From Candidatus Methylomirabilota bacterium (GTDB lineage Bacteria > Methylomirabilota > Methylomirabilia > Rokubacteriales > CSP1-6), in assembly GCA_036002485.1 (NCBI GenBank), contig DASYTI010000035.1, positions 1 to 64,000 of the forward strand: a DNA stretch of 64,000 bases. The letters are read 5' to 3'. This document shows positions 50,238 through 59,166 of the stretch, one piece after another. Below the pieces are notes generated by a model that ran no database searches, was not told the DNA's origin, and worked only from the letters and a program-made list of their open reading frames with translations. The position numbers and the translations under genes were made by a program. Every line of letters begins with the position of its first letter. Within the stretch, counting starts at the first letter, position 1.

Positions 50238-51376
50238 TAAATTAGCCCGTAGAACTTGCCCGCGTTCTCGCAGGTCATCTTGTGAGTCAGCTCGGCGGGC
50301 AGATGGCCGAACTGCTCGTCGATGTATTTCGACGACTCCGGCCACACGCCGTCACCGTGCGGATAGTCCGAGCCCCACATCAGCGATTCGACACCCATGT
50401 CGTCGATGAGCTTGGTGCCGATGCGGTCGAACTGGAAGGTGGCCTTGCACTGGCGGCGCCAGTAGTCGCTCGGCTTCATCTTGAGGCCGAGGTCGTGGAA
50501 GCGGTCCTCCCATTCGAAGTCCATCCGGTCGAGCGCGTAGGGCACCCAGCCGATACCGCTCTCTCCGAAGGCGATGCGCACCCGGGGATAGCGCTCGAGG
50601 ACGGCGCTGCCGATGATGGCGGCCAGGATGTTGACGAGGTTCATCTGGAAGGCGGACACCACGGTGAAGAAGGCGGCCCGACGGACGCGGCCCTGCGCCT
50701 TGTCGAGCACGCTCGGATCGAGGGCGGGGAAGGTGTGGAAGTGCAGGGGCAGGCCCACGTCGTTGACGGCCTGCCAGAGCGGCTCCCAGATGGGGTGCCA
50801 CATCGGCTCCATGTCCCACGAGCAGGAGAGCTCCACGCCGCGGAGGCCGAGCCTGGCCACCCGGTAGATCTCCTTCACGGCGGCGTCGATGTCGCCGTAG
50901 GGCAGGCAGGCCAGGCCGATGAAGCGGCCGGGATCGTGGCGGCAGAAGTCCACGAGCCAGTCGTTGTAGATGCGGAACATCTCCGTGGCCGCTTCGTGAT
51001 CGCGGAGGCGGGTGGCCGCGCCGAGAATGCCGTACATCACTTCGGCCTGGACGCCGTCGCGGTCCATGTCCTTGGCCCGCAGCGCGGGGTCAGACACGCG
51101 CCGGATGCCCTTCTTGCCGTCGTCGTAGAGTCCGGTGGCCGCCATGACGTCCACCCGGTGATGCTGGCCGGGCACATATTTCTGGCCGGCCGGCCCCACC
51201 CCGTTGACGAGGCCGAAAGACGTGCCGTTCTTGCAGGTCCAGTACGGTCCGTCCGGCCCTTCTGCCGTGAAGGGCATGCGGTCCTTGAGGGCCGCCGAAG
51301 CATTCGAGGTGAAAAGATCCGGCGGCATCCAGGGAAGGTCGAGGTGGCAGTCGGCGGAAATCCTCGTGTAGCTCAT
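50237..51376 (-). CDS. Amidohydrolase 2 family protein (ACMSD-like)
   Basis: A 379-residue metal-dependent hydrolase or decarboxylase. ISADCHLDLPW gives a DCH metal site in place of the usual HxH, LPLHFHTFP a histidine strand and SLMWGSDYPHGDGVWP the Asp, with NAGKFYGL at the C-terminus as in many ring-acid decarboxylases and predicted hydrolases. No signal peptide is present. The relatively long N-terminal insert (residues about 40-80) with PDGPYWTCKNG is common in this soil-bacterial subfamily. Likely acts in catabolism of a cyclic carboxylate. Confidence 0.88.
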   Translation of the reverse strand: MSYTRISADCHLDLPWMPPDLFTSNASAALKDRMPFTAEGPDGPYWTCKNGTSFGLVNGVGPAGQKYVPGQHHRVDVMAATGLYDDGKKGIRRVSDPALRAKDMDRDGVQAEVMYGILGAATRLRDHEAATEMFRIYNDWLVDFCRHDPGRFIGLACLPYGDIDAAVKEIYRVARLGLRGVELSCSWDMEPMWHPIWEPLWQAVNDVGLPLHFHTFPALDPSVLDKAQGRVRRAAFFTVVSAFQMNLVNILAAIIGSAVLERYPRVRIAFGESGIGWVPYALDRMDFEWEDRFHDLGLKMKPSDYWRRQCKATFQFDRIGTKLIDDMGVESLMWGSDYPHGDGVWPESSKYIDEQFGHLPAELTHKMTCENAGKFYGLI

Positions 51377-51548
51377 GTCGCTCCTCCGCGGTGAAGGCTC
51401 TCTCGCTCGGCCGCGCCGGGATGCTCAAAGGGCCGGATGCGCCCACGCTAGCACAGACTCGGCGATTTCGCTTCCCAGCGGTAGAGCAGGGGTTACCGGC
51501 GGGTCTGACCGATGCGATTCCGGGGCAGAGCGGGCGCGCTTTCCGTGA

Positions 51549-51650
51549 TCCCTCTCCCCCCTCGGGGGAGAGGGCAGGGTGAGGGGGCAAAGGGTACGCG
51601 TGATCGATCGAGCCCCTCACCCTGACCCTCTCCCCAGAGGGGAGAGGGAT
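51549..51650. repeat. Dispersed palindromic repeat, family 1 (locus g)
   Basis: Two hairpins of the CCCTCTCCCC type face each other: one at 51550-51574 followed by CAGGGTGAGGGG, one at 51626-51648 preceded by CCCCTCACCCTGA, so the whole is also one large inverted repeat. It occupies most of the 303-base gap between the amidohydrolase start and the ThDP beta-like stop; the remaining bases show nothing else. Confidence 0.75.
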
Positions 51651-51679
51651 GAAGAAAGGCACGTGAAACGTACGTTCTG

Positions 51680-52270
51680 CTACGAGGTCGCGCGCGCTCG
51701 GGGCTTCAAGAGCTTCGCGCGAAGCTCTTCCACTTGCTGGGGAAACGGCGTGCCGCCTCGTGCGGTCATCGGCGTCTGCTCGGCAAGGCCCGTGTGAAGC
51801 TCGACGAAGACAGGACCTTCCGTCTTGAGCAGCTCGGGAAGCCGTCGCTTGAAGTCGTCGATGTCGCGGATGGCAGAGGCATGACGATAGCCCGCGGCCT
51901 TGGCCATCATGACGAAGTCGACGGTGAGGCCGCCCGGGATGACCTGAGCGCCCGACGTGTGATAGACGCCGTTCTTGAAGAGGAGGTGCACGAGGTTCCG
52001 CGGGGCGGCGCCCGCGACCGTGGCGAGCGATCCGAGCTGCATGAGGAGCGAGCCGTCTCCATCGAAGACGATGACGCGCCGATCTGGCCGGGCCAGAGCA
52101 ATCCCCAGGCCGAGAGAGGACGCGCCGCCCATGAAACCGGCGCAGGTGGCGGACAGATCATCGGGAGCGATGGTGCGCCAGGCCGGCGCCGTGGTCATGG
52201 TCGGGATGCAGACGGCGGTGCCGCGCTGAGCCGCGATGAGGCTCAGGACTTCTTCTGGCTTCATAGCCAT
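51680..52270 (-). CDS. ThDP-binding sulfopyruvate decarboxylase beta-like subunit
   Basis: A 196-residue protein containing only the C-terminal, cofactor-binding part of a ThDP enzyme: VIVFDGDGSLLMQLGSLATVA...LLFKNGVYHTSGAQ is the GDG...N diphosphate-binding motif, and GFMGGASSLGLGIALARPDRR is its lead-in. This is the beta chain of split decarboxylases such as ComDE-type sulfopyruvate or phosphonopyruvate decarboxylase. The alpha-like partner lies 97 bases upstream. The substrate is a 2-keto acid of unknown type. Confidence 0.86.
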   Translation of the reverse strand: MAMKPEEVLSLIAAQRGTAVCIPTMTTAPAWRTIAPDDLSATCAGFMGGASSLGLGIALARPDRRVIVFDGDGSLLMQLGSLATVAGAAPRNLVHLLFKNGVYHTSGAQVIPGGLTVDFVMMAKAAGYRHASAIRDIDDFKRRLPELLKTEGPVFVELHTGLAEQTPMTARGGTPFPQQVEELRAKLLKPRARATS

Positions 52271-52367
52271 TTTAGTTTGATCTGGGAGGGAGCGGCGTCG
52301 CTCCTCCCCCAGACCCCCCCCACCACATTTACCTGACCCATTGTGGGTGATTCGGATCGTGTCCTCA

Positions 52368-52928
52368 TTAGATGGTCTCCAGCCCGACGAGGACGGCGGT
52401 GGGGCCGCGCCGCTGGCGGCTCAGCCGGTAGTACTCGGGAATCAGGCGCACGTCGTTGGGGCCCTCGAGCCGCGCATGCGGGACTCCGAAGGTATCGAGG
52501 AGCGGCTCGCAGTAACGGACCATGGAGTGGCGCGACTCCTTCGGATCCTTGTCCTTCTCGCGGCTCAGGAGCCCGATCATGTAGAAGACGGGCACCCGGC
52601 CGTCCATGGCCACGCCCCGGAGCGTGTTGATGGAGGCATAGAGGCCCGCGTGCTGGATCATGAGCACTACCGGCTCGCCGCCGATGTGAAGCCCCGCCGC
52701 GATGGTGGTGGCCTCGTCCTCCGTGGCGCAGGTGACGACGCGGATGGCCTCTTCCTTGTCGAGCGCGGCGAGCACCGATTTCTGGTGGGTGTCCGGCACG
52801 CTCAGGATCCAGCCGAGGTGGCTGTGGCGCGGGGGCTCGGCGACTTCCGCAGCGAGGGCGGCGCGCGCCTCGCGGAAGGTGTCCTTCAGCGTGTCGATGA
52901 TGAGCGGGGCGGGAATGGATTCGGCCAT
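52368..52928 (-). CDS. ThDP enzyme sulfopyruvate decarboxylase alpha-like subunit
   Basis: A 186-residue protein equal to the N-terminal domain of a ThDP enzyme: TCATEDEATTIAAGLHIGGEPVVLMIQHAGLYASINTL matches the Glu-bearing substrate/cofactor activation region, where the Glu in ATEDEA should activate the thiazolium ring. It forms the active site jointly with the beta-like subunit downstream. The 97-base gap between them holds an imperfect hairpin near 52275-52310 that may limit read-through and set the subunit ratio. It follows the LLM oxidoreductase gene by 31 bases. Confidence 0.85.
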   Translation of the reverse strand: MAESIPAPLIIDTLKDTFREARAALAAEVAEPPRHSHLGWILSVPDTHQKSVLAALDKEEAIRVVTCATEDEATTIAAGLHIGGEPVVLMIQHAGLYASINTLRGVAMDGRVPVFYMIGLLSREKDKDPKESRHSMVRYCEPLLDTFGVPHARLEGPNDVRLIPEYYRLSRQRRGPTAVLVGLETI

Positions 52929-52959
52929 GGATCTCCCCTTCGAGTCGTTGCGGTACCGG

Positions 52960-53847
52960 CTAGAGATGCGGTAAGACGGCGGCCGCGAAGAGCCGTGTAC
53001 CTTCCGGGCGTGGCGCGTCGGCGAAGTTCACGGTGAGCCGGCGGGCCCCGCGCTTGATGATGCCGAGGAGGGCGTCGGTGACCTGGGCCGGCGTGCCCGC
53101 GAGGCGGATGTCCTGCATGGGCCGGATATGGGGCTGCGTCTTGAGTCGCTCCACCTCGCCCTCCGTCTCGGCGATCAGGATGCCCGCGCGGAGGACCTGG
53201 ACGATCTCGTCATAGTCGCGGCCGACTTCCTTGCAGTGGGTCTTGAGCACCTCCTGCTTGTGGGCGTACGTCGCGTCGTCGCGGAAGCTGTAGTTCCACC
53301 AGTCCGCGTGCTTGGCCACGGCGCGCAGCAGATACTTCTCGCCGTGGCCGCCCACCACGACGGGCGGGAGGGGATCGGGCCTGGGCTCGCAGTAGGCGCC
53401 GCTGATCTGGTAGTGCTCGCCCTTGTAGCTCGCGGGCGAGGTCGTCCACATGAGCCGGATCAGCTCGATGGCCTCGCACATCTGGGCGATGCGCACGGGC
53501 GTGGGCGGGAAGGGCCAGCCGTAGGCGCGATACTCCTCTTCGTTCCAGCCGGCGCCGATGCCCAGGACCACGCGGCCTCCGGAGAGGGCATGAGCGGTCG
53601 CCACCATCTTGGCCAGGTGCGCGGGATTGCGGAAGCTGTTGCAGATCACCTCGTGGGTGCACATCTTGTCGGGATAGCGGGCGAGGGCATACGCGAGGAG
53701 CGTCCAGCCCTCGGCGACCTTGTGAGCGCCGTACTGCACGTGATCGGGAAACCAGAGCGATTCGAAGGGCCCGACGGTCTGGTCGAGATACGGAAAGGTG
53801 TCCTCCATCAGCCTCGACCAGACATTGAGACCCACGGGGATGGGCAT
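52960..53847 (-). CDS. LLM class flavin/F420-dependent oxidoreductase
   Basis: A 295-residue bacterial luciferase-family enzyme. SLWFPDHVQYG, MCTHEVICNSFRNPAHLAKMVATAHALSGGRVVLGIGAGWNEEEYRAYG and MCEAIELIRLMW are the core LLM segments, and PPVVVGGHGEKYLLRAVAKHADWWN is the second half. It uses reduced FMN or F420. GGAGCCGTCC gives the ribosome site for ATG 53847; the longer frame overlaps the upstream gene. It lies in a run with a 2-hydroxyacid dehydrogenase and the split ThDP enzyme, probably one catabolic operon. Confidence 0.9.
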   Translation of the reverse strand: MPIPVGLNVWSRLMEDTFPYLDQTVGPFESLWFPDHVQYGAHKVAEGWTLLAYALARYPDKMCTHEVICNSFRNPAHLAKMVATAHALSGGRVVLGIGAGWNEEEYRAYGWPFPPTPVRIAQMCEAIELIRLMWTTSPASYKGEHYQISGAYCEPRPDPLPPVVVGGHGEKYLLRAVAKHADWWNYSFRDDATYAHKQEVLKTHCKEVGRDYDEIVQVLRAGILIAETEGEVERLKTQPHIRPMQDIRLAGTPAQVTDALLGIIKRGARRLTVNFADAPRPEGTRLFAAAVLPHL

Positions 53848-53857
53848 GGACGGCTCC

Positions 53858-54826
53858 TCAGAACCAGCTGGATTTGTCGACCACGTTGCGCAGCGGCTGC
53901 CCGGCCAGGAAGCTCCGGCAATTGTCACGGAGGATCTCGTAGCGTCGGTCGTCGAGATAGGGACCATAGCCCGCCGTGTGAGGCGTGATCAGCACTCCCG
54001 GCATCGTCCAGAGGGGATGCGTGGCGGGAAGCGGCTCCTGTTCGAAGACGTCGAGCCCGGCCCCGGCGATCTCTCCGGCCTTGAGCGCGGCCACGAGGTC
54101 ATCGAGGCGGGTGGTCATGCCGCGTCCGATGTTGATGAAGAACGCGGTGCGCTTCATCCGCTGGAAGCGCGCGCGGTTCATGAAGCCTTCGGTAGCGGGG
54201 GTGTGCGGGACGGTCAGGATCACGAAGTCGGCCTGCGGCAGCAGGGCGTCGAGCGCGTCGGCGCCGTGGAGGGCCGTCACGCCCGGCGGCGTGTCTCGGC
54301 GGCGCGCGTCCACGCCGATCACGCGCATCCCGAAGGCCGAGGCGAGCCGGGCCACTTCCGCGCCTATCCCGCCCACCCCGACGATGAGCGCCGTCGCCTC
54401 GGGCAGATGAATCACGCCGGTGTCGTGCGCCCCCGGGCGCCACTCCTGCTTCAGCTGACGGGGCAGGTACTGATGCAGTCCGCGCGCAAAGGCCAGGACG
54501 AAGGCCATGATGTGCGCGGCGATATGGTCGTTATAGATCTCGCGGAAATTGGTGACGACCACCGGATGGTCGATCAGCTCCGGGTAATACCACCCCGCGG
54601 GCGGCGCCGCCTGGGGCGCCTGCAGCCAGCGGAGGCGCGTGGCCGCGGGCAGGAGCGCGCGGGGCAGGGTGCCGAAGGCGCAGTCGGCCTCGGCGATGGC
54701 CTGGGCGGCCTTGTCGGCGTCCTCGGCAACGACGACAGAGACATCGGGCACCTCGAGGGCGAGCCGCGCCGCCCACTGGTGCGTCGTCTTGGTCTGGGGC
54801 GGCAGCATGAGGAGGTTGGCGGGCAT
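53858..54826 (-). CDS. D-2-hydroxyacid dehydrogenase family protein
   Basis: A 322-residue NAD-dependent dehydrogenase. The NAD site is ALIVGVGGIGAEVARLASAFGMRVIGVDARRRD, the catalytic Arg is in FFINIGRGMTT, Glu in GLDVFEQEPLPATHPLW, and His in VLITPHTAGYGPYL. It reduces a 2-keto acid or oxidises the hydroxyacid. With the downstream ThDP decarboxylase subunits this gives a plausible keto acid pathway: interconvert with hydroxyacid, then decarboxylate. It is first in the minus-strand run; repeat family 2 copy C lies 40 bases upstream of its start. Confidence 0.92.
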   Translation of the reverse strand: MPANLLMLPPQTKTTHQWAARLALEVPDVSVVVAEDADKAAQAIAEADCAFGTLPRALLPAATRLRWLQAPQAAPPAGWYYPELIDHPVVVTNFREIYNDHIAAHIMAFVLAFARGLHQYLPRQLKQEWRPGAHDTGVIHLPEATALIVGVGGIGAEVARLASAFGMRVIGVDARRRDTPPGVTALHGADALDALLPQADFVILTVPHTPATEGFMNRARFQRMKRTAFFINIGRGMTTRLDDLVAALKAGEIAGAGLDVFEQEPLPATHPLWTMPGVLITPHTAGYGPYLDDRRYEILRDNCRSFLAGQPLRNVVDKSSWF

Positions 54827-54865
54827 CGGGCCTCGACATTACGCGATCCCGCCTCGCTCGGTCAA

Positions 54866-55087
54866 CGGCCGCTGAAAAAGGCCCATCTGCGGGAGTGCGG
54901 CGCCCTCGATCGCACGCTCAACGTACGTGGCAGTTCGAGCTGAGAGGCGCAGCCACGAGGCGAGGGCTGAGTGAGAACTACGCCTCGCGTGCGGATCAAC
55001 TCAGCCCTCGTCTCGCGTCGGCCAATGGCCGCCGCTCAACTCGAACTGCGGGGCGCCGCCTCGCATCTGGACCTTTTTGAGCGGCCG
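54866..55087. repeat. MITE-like palindromic repeat, family 2 (copy C)
   Basis: The largest copy (222 bases), inverted relative to A and B. CGGCCGCTGAAAAAGGCCC and GGACCTTTTTGAGCGGCCG are its ends; inside are the same GCGCCC arms, the GTACGTTGAGCG sequence and two copies of the CTCAGCCCTCG module in opposite orientation. It ends one base from the stop of the lactonase-like gene. Confidence 0.8.
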
Positions 55088-55088
55088 A

Positions 55089-55844
55089 CTAGGCGATCTT
55101 GATGATGCCGGGCTCGACCGTGGTGAAGCGGCCGGCGACCTCGGGATCGTGGCCGGCCACGATGAGCTTCTCGGCCCCCGCCAGCGCGTGGATGGTCTCG
55201 AAGGCCTCGAGCATCTCGGGAAGGCTGGTGATGATCTGCACGGGCTGGCGCGTCTCGACGTTGCGGTAGAAGTGGGAGGCATCGGAGGTCAGGACCACGG
55301 TGCCGCGCGCGGTCTTGACGGTGACGATCTGCAGGCCGGCGGTGTGGCCGCCCACGCGATGGACGCGAATCCCCGGCAGCACGTCCTGGTCGCCGTCGAG
55401 GATGCGGATGCGATTGGCGTAGTTGAGCGTCACCAGGCCGGCCAGGGCATTGACGTTGGCCGACCCGCGGAAGGCCGGCATCGACCCGTAGCGCCCCGTC
55501 CAGAACGCCACCTCCTCTCGCTGGATCCAGAACTCGGCGCTCGGGAAGAGGCTGTGTCCGGCCCAGTGGTCGTAGTGGAGGTGGGTGATGAGCGACACCG
55601 GCACGTCGGCGGCCTTGACGCCGGCGCGCTCGACCGCTGCCGCCGGGGTGATGTAATTTCGGATGCCGCGGGCCTGGGCATCGTCGTCGAGGAAGCCCGT
55701 GTCCACGAGGATCGGGTGGGGGCCACCCAGGATGAGCCACACGAAGTAGTGGAGGGTGATCGGCGCGTGCGACGACTCGCGGTAGAAGAACTGGCAGGCC
55801 GTAGTGTCCCGCTCGCCGTACTTGAGGGCGTAGACCTCGTACAT
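55089..55844 (-). CDS. N-acyl homoserine lactonase family protein (metallo-beta-lactamase fold)
   Basis: A 251-residue hydrolase. LITHLHYDHWAGH is the HxHxDH zinc site, HRVGGHTAGLQIVTV the fourth ligand histidine and VLTSDASHFY the bridging Asp, with VAGHDPEVAGRF at the end. The pattern is that of AiiA-like lactonases, but in this lineage the family probably hydrolyses other lactones. The adjacent upstream gene encodes an SMP-30-type lactonase and the operon begins with ring-cleaving dioxygenase subunits, so opening of lactone intermediates of aromatic breakdown is a reasonable role. Confidence 0.88.
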   Translation of the reverse strand: MYEVYALKYGERDTTACQFFYRESSHAPITLHYFVWLILGGPHPILVDTGFLDDDAQARGIRNYITPAAAVERAGVKAADVPVSLITHLHYDHWAGHSLFPSAEFWIQREEVAFWTGRYGSMPAFRGSANVNALAGLVTLNYANRIRILDGDQDVLPGIRVHRVGGHTAGLQIVTVKTARGTVVLTSDASHFYRNVETRQPVQIITSLPEMLEAFETIHALAGAEKLIVAGHDPEVAGRFTTVEPGIIKIA

Positions 55845-55872
55845 GTGTGTCCTCTCGTGCTGCTGGACGGGC

Positions 55873-56826
55873 TCAGCTCAGGGTGGCGCCCTGGGCATTG
55901 ACGTAGACGGAGTAGAGAGACTGGCTGCTCGCCAGGAAGAGCCGGTTCCGCTTGGGGCCGCCGAAGCAGAGATTGGCGCAGCGCTCGGGAAGCAGGATGC
56001 GCCCGATCAGCTTGGCCTCGGGATTGAAGATGGCCACGCCGTCCTGCCCCTCGCCGCCGCCGAAGCCGCACCAGAGATTGCCCTCGGTGTCGCAGCGGAA
56101 GCCGTCCGGGACGCCCGTGCCCGTATTGATGAAGGGGCGCCCATTGGCGAGCTTGGTGCCGTTGTCCACCACGTCGAAGACGCGGATCTCTCGCGGGGTC
56201 GCCCCGCTGACCACCACGTAGAGCAGCTTCTCGTCGGGGGAGAAGCAGAGGCCGTTGGGCCGTGGAATATCTCCGGTCACCACCGTGGCCTGGCCGTTCT
56301 TATCGACGCGGTACACGTTGGTGGGCAGCTCGGGCGTGGCCGTGTGCCCTTCGTAGTTGCTGAGGATGCCGAAGGGCGGATCGGTGAACCAGATGGAGTC
56401 GTCCGACTTGACCACGACGTCGTTGGGGGAGTTCAGCGGTTTGCCCTGGAAGCGGTCCAGGACCACGGTGATGGTGCCGTCGTATTCGGTGCGCGTGACC
56501 CGCCGGCTGTCGTGCTCGCAGGTGACCAGCCGACCCTGGCGGTCACGTGTATTGCCGTTGGCGAAATTGGACGGCTTGCGGAAAACGCTGACCTGGCCCG
56601 TCTCCTCTTCCCACTTCATGATGCGGTTGTTGGGGATGTCGCTCCAGAGAAGGTAGCGGCCGTCCCCGAACCAGACCGGACCTTCAGACCAGCGGAAGCC
56701 GGTGGCGAGACGCTCGACGGCCGCGTTTCCGATCCGGTATTTCGCGAAGCTCTGGTCGACGATCTCGATGGCGGAGTCGGGGTATGGCGCCGGGCTCGAC
56801 GCCCAGCGGCCCTGGCCCAGGGCCAT
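55873..56826 (-). CDS. SMP-30/gluconolactonase family protein
   Basis: A 317-residue six-bladed beta-propeller. FRWSEGPVWFGDGRYLLWSDIPNNRIMKW carries the metal-binding Glu of the family, NGNTRDRQGRLVTCEHDSRRV the next blade, NSPNDVVVKSDDSIWFTDPPFG the metal-binding Asn, and GLCFSPDEKLLYVV the last conserved Asp region. It should hydrolyse lactones. The ATG stands one base from the stop of the molybdopterin hydroxylase gene, so the two are co-translated; no signal peptide is visible. Confidence 0.92.
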   Translation of the reverse strand: MALGQGRWASSPAPYPDSAIEIVDQSFAKYRIGNAAVERLATGFRWSEGPVWFGDGRYLLWSDIPNNRIMKWEEETGQVSVFRKPSNFANGNTRDRQGRLVTCEHDSRRVTRTEYDGTITVVLDRFQGKPLNSPNDVVVKSDDSIWFTDPPFGILSNYEGHTATPELPTNVYRVDKNGQATVVTGDIPRPNGLCFSPDEKLLYVVVSGATPREIRVFDVVDNGTKLANGRPFINTGTGVPDGFRCDTEGNLWCGFGGGEGQDGVAIFNPEAKLIGRILLPERCANLCFGGPKRNRLFLASSQSLYSVYVNAQGATLS

Positions 56827-56827
56827 G

Positions 56828-59158
56828 TCAGCGGGTGACGCGCGCGGCCTGCATGGCCTGCCACACGCGGTCGCTGGCCGCAGGCATGTCGAAGTCCCGG
56901 ACGCCCACCGTCGCGAGAGCGTCCATGACCGCGTTCATGACTACCGGGAGCGCCCCGACTGTTCCCGCCTCGCCCGCGCCCTTGGCGCCCAGCGGGTTGA
57001 GCTTGGTCGGCACCGTGTTGCTGGCCACCGCGATGTCGCAGAAGGTGTCGGCGCGCGGCATGCCGTACTCCATGAACGAGGAGGTGAGGAGCTGGCCCGA
57101 CTCCTGGTCGTACACGACCTGCTCCATCAAGGCCTGGCCCACGCCCTGGGCGATGCCGCCGTGGATCTGTCCTTTGAGGGTCAGGGGGTTGATGACCGTG
57201 CCGACATCGTCGACCACGGCATATTTGACGAGGGCGACCTCGCCCGTCTCCGTGTCGATCTCGACCTCGCAGACGTGGCAACCGTTGGGATAGGTGTCGG
57301 CCGGGGGCGAGAACGTTCCCGTCTCGTAGAACCCGGGCTCCACGCCGGCGGGAAGCTTGTCGAGCTGGAAGGCGGCGCGGGCCACCTCCTTGAGGACGAC
57401 GGCGCGATCCGTCCCCTTCACGGCGAAGCGGCCGTCGGCGAACACGATGTCCGGCTCGGCCGCCTCCAGGAGGCGGGCGGCGATCTTCCGGCCCTTGGTG
57501 ATGAGCTTGTCGGCGGCCATGGAGAGCGCGGTGCCCCCGATCACCGTCGAGCGCGAGCCCATGGAGCCGATGCCGAAGGCCACGCGGTCGGTGTCGCCGT
57601 CGATGTACCGGACCTCGTGCGGATCGAGGCCGAGCTTCTCGTGGGCGATCTGCTTGAATATGGTCTCGTGGCCCTGTCCCTGGTTCTTGGAGCCCATGAG
57701 GATCATGGCCGTTCCGCTCGGGTTGAAGCGGATCTCCGCGTACTCGAGCCCCGGGGCGGCGGCGCGCTCGATGGCGTTGACGATGCCGAGCCCGCGCAGC
57801 TTGCCGCGGCGCCGCGACTCCTCGCGCCGGGCCGGGAAGCCCGCCACGTCGGCCAGGGCGAGGGCCTGATCCATGCCCTTCTCGAACTCGCCGCAGTCGT
57901 ACGTGACGCCGAATGATGTGCGGTAGGGCATGGCGGAGCCCGGGATGATGTTGATGCGACGAAGCTTCAGACGGTCCAGCCCCAGCTCGCGCGCGGCATC
58001 GTCGATGAGCCGCTCGATGACGTAGATGGCTTCGGGGCGGCCCGCCCCTCGATACGGCGCCGTCGAATTGCAATTGGTCAGGACACCCGTGACCTGCACG
58101 TGGGCGGCGGGGATGGTGTAGACGCCCACGAGGGTGACCACGTTGGAGAAGCTCGCGAGCAGGTTCCGATCCGACGAGATGTAGGCGCCCAGATTGGCCG
58201 TGGTGCGCACGCGCAGGGCGAGGAAGCGTCCCTCGGCATCGAGGGCCAGCTCCGCCTCGCTGATGTTGTCGCGCGCGTGCTCGTCGGCCGGGATGGCTTC
58301 GTGACGCTCGCAGGCCCACTTCACGGGGCGGCGGAGCTTGCGCGCGGCCCACAGGACGAGCCGGTGCTCGGGATACTGCCAGCCCTTGGTCCCGAAGCCC
58401 CCCCCGATGTCGCCGGCGATGACGCGGATCTGGTGCTCGGGGATCTGGAAGACCATGCTGGCCAGGGCGTTGCGCACGCGGTGCGGATACTGGACATCCG
58501 CATAGAGGGTGTAGCGATCCTCGCCGGGATCGTAGACGCCCAGCGCCCCGCGCGGCTCCATGTACTGGGCGTGCACGCGGGTGATGACGTAGCGGCGGCG
58601 GACGACGTGCGCCGCGCGCGCGAAGGCGGCCTCCACGGCGGCCTTGTCCCCCGCCTCGTAGACGTTGCTGACGTTGTCGGGGCACTCGTCCCACACGGGC
58701 GCGCTCCCGGGTCCCGCAGCGGCCGTGGAAGTGACCGAGGGCAGGGGATCGTAGTCGACCTGGACGAGGTCGGCGGCGTCCTTGGCCTGGGCCAGGGTCT
58801 CGGCGATCACGAAGGCGATGGGATCGCCGACATAGCGCACGCGCTCCTGCGAGAGGCCGCGATGGGGCGGGGCGAACATGGGCGCGCCGTCGGGCCGCTT
58901 CCGGCGGAGGTTCATCTTCATGGTGCCGAGGCCGTCGCGCTCGACGTCGGCGCCCGTATAGACGGCGAGGACGCCCGGCGCCTTGAGCGCCCGATCCACG
59001 TCGATGACGCGAATCCTCGCGTGGGCGTGCGGCGAGCGGAGGACGATCGCGTGAGCCTGACCGGGAAGATTGACGTCGTTGAGATAGCGACCTTCGCCCT
59101 TGAGGAGGCGGACGTCCTCGAAGCGTGTCACCGACTGGCCGATGCCGAACTTTGCCAT
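56828..59158 (-). CDS. Xanthine dehydrogenase family molybdopterin-binding subunit
   Basis: A 776-residue large subunit of a molybdenum hydroxylase. GQSVTRFEDVRLLKGEGRYLND is the start, GDIGGGFGTKGWQYPEHRLVLWAARKL and MGSKNQGQGHETIFKQIA bind the pterin, and GAKGAGEAGTVGALPVV carries the catalytic Glu. The active-site loop reads PYRGAGRPE, like the AYRGAGR of form II CoxL-type proteins, not the AYRCSFR of true CO dehydrogenase. The FAD and Fe-S subunits are missing from the window, so electrons must leave via proteins encoded elsewhere. It likely hydroxylates an N-heteroaromatic or aldehyde in this catabolic operon. Confidence 0.92.
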   Translation of the reverse strand: MAKFGIGQSVTRFEDVRLLKGEGRYLNDVNLPGQAHAIVLRSPHAHARIRVIDVDRALKAPGVLAVYTGADVERDGLGTMKMNLRRKRPDGAPMFAPPHRGLSQERVRYVGDPIAFVIAETLAQAKDAADLVQVDYDPLPSVTSTAAAGPGSAPVWDECPDNVSNVYEAGDKAAVEAAFARAAHVVRRRYVITRVHAQYMEPRGALGVYDPGEDRYTLYADVQYPHRVRNALASMVFQIPEHQIRVIAGDIGGGFGTKGWQYPEHRLVLWAARKLRRPVKWACERHEAIPADEHARDNISEAELALDAEGRFLALRVRTTANLGAYISSDRNLLASFSNVVTLVGVYTIPAAHVQVTGVLTNCNSTAPYRGAGRPEAIYVIERLIDDAARELGLDRLKLRRINIIPGSAMPYRTSFGVTYDCGEFEKGMDQALALADVAGFPARREESRRRGKLRGLGIVNAIERAAAPGLEYAEIRFNPSGTAMILMGSKNQGQGHETIFKQIAHEKLGLDPHEVRYIDGDTDRVAFGIGSMGSRSTVIGGTALSMAADKLITKGRKIAARLLEAAEPDIVFADGRFAVKGTDRAVVLKEVARAAFQLDKLPAGVEPGFYETGTFSPPADTYPNGCHVCEVEIDTETGEVALVKYAVVDDVGTVINPLTLKGQIHGGIAQGVGQALMEQVVYDQESGQLLTSSFMEYGMPRADTFCDIAVASNTVPTKLNPLGAKGAGEAGTVGALPVVMNAVMDALATVGVRDFDMPAASDRVWQAMQAARVTR

Positions 59159-59166
59159 CGAAGCGG

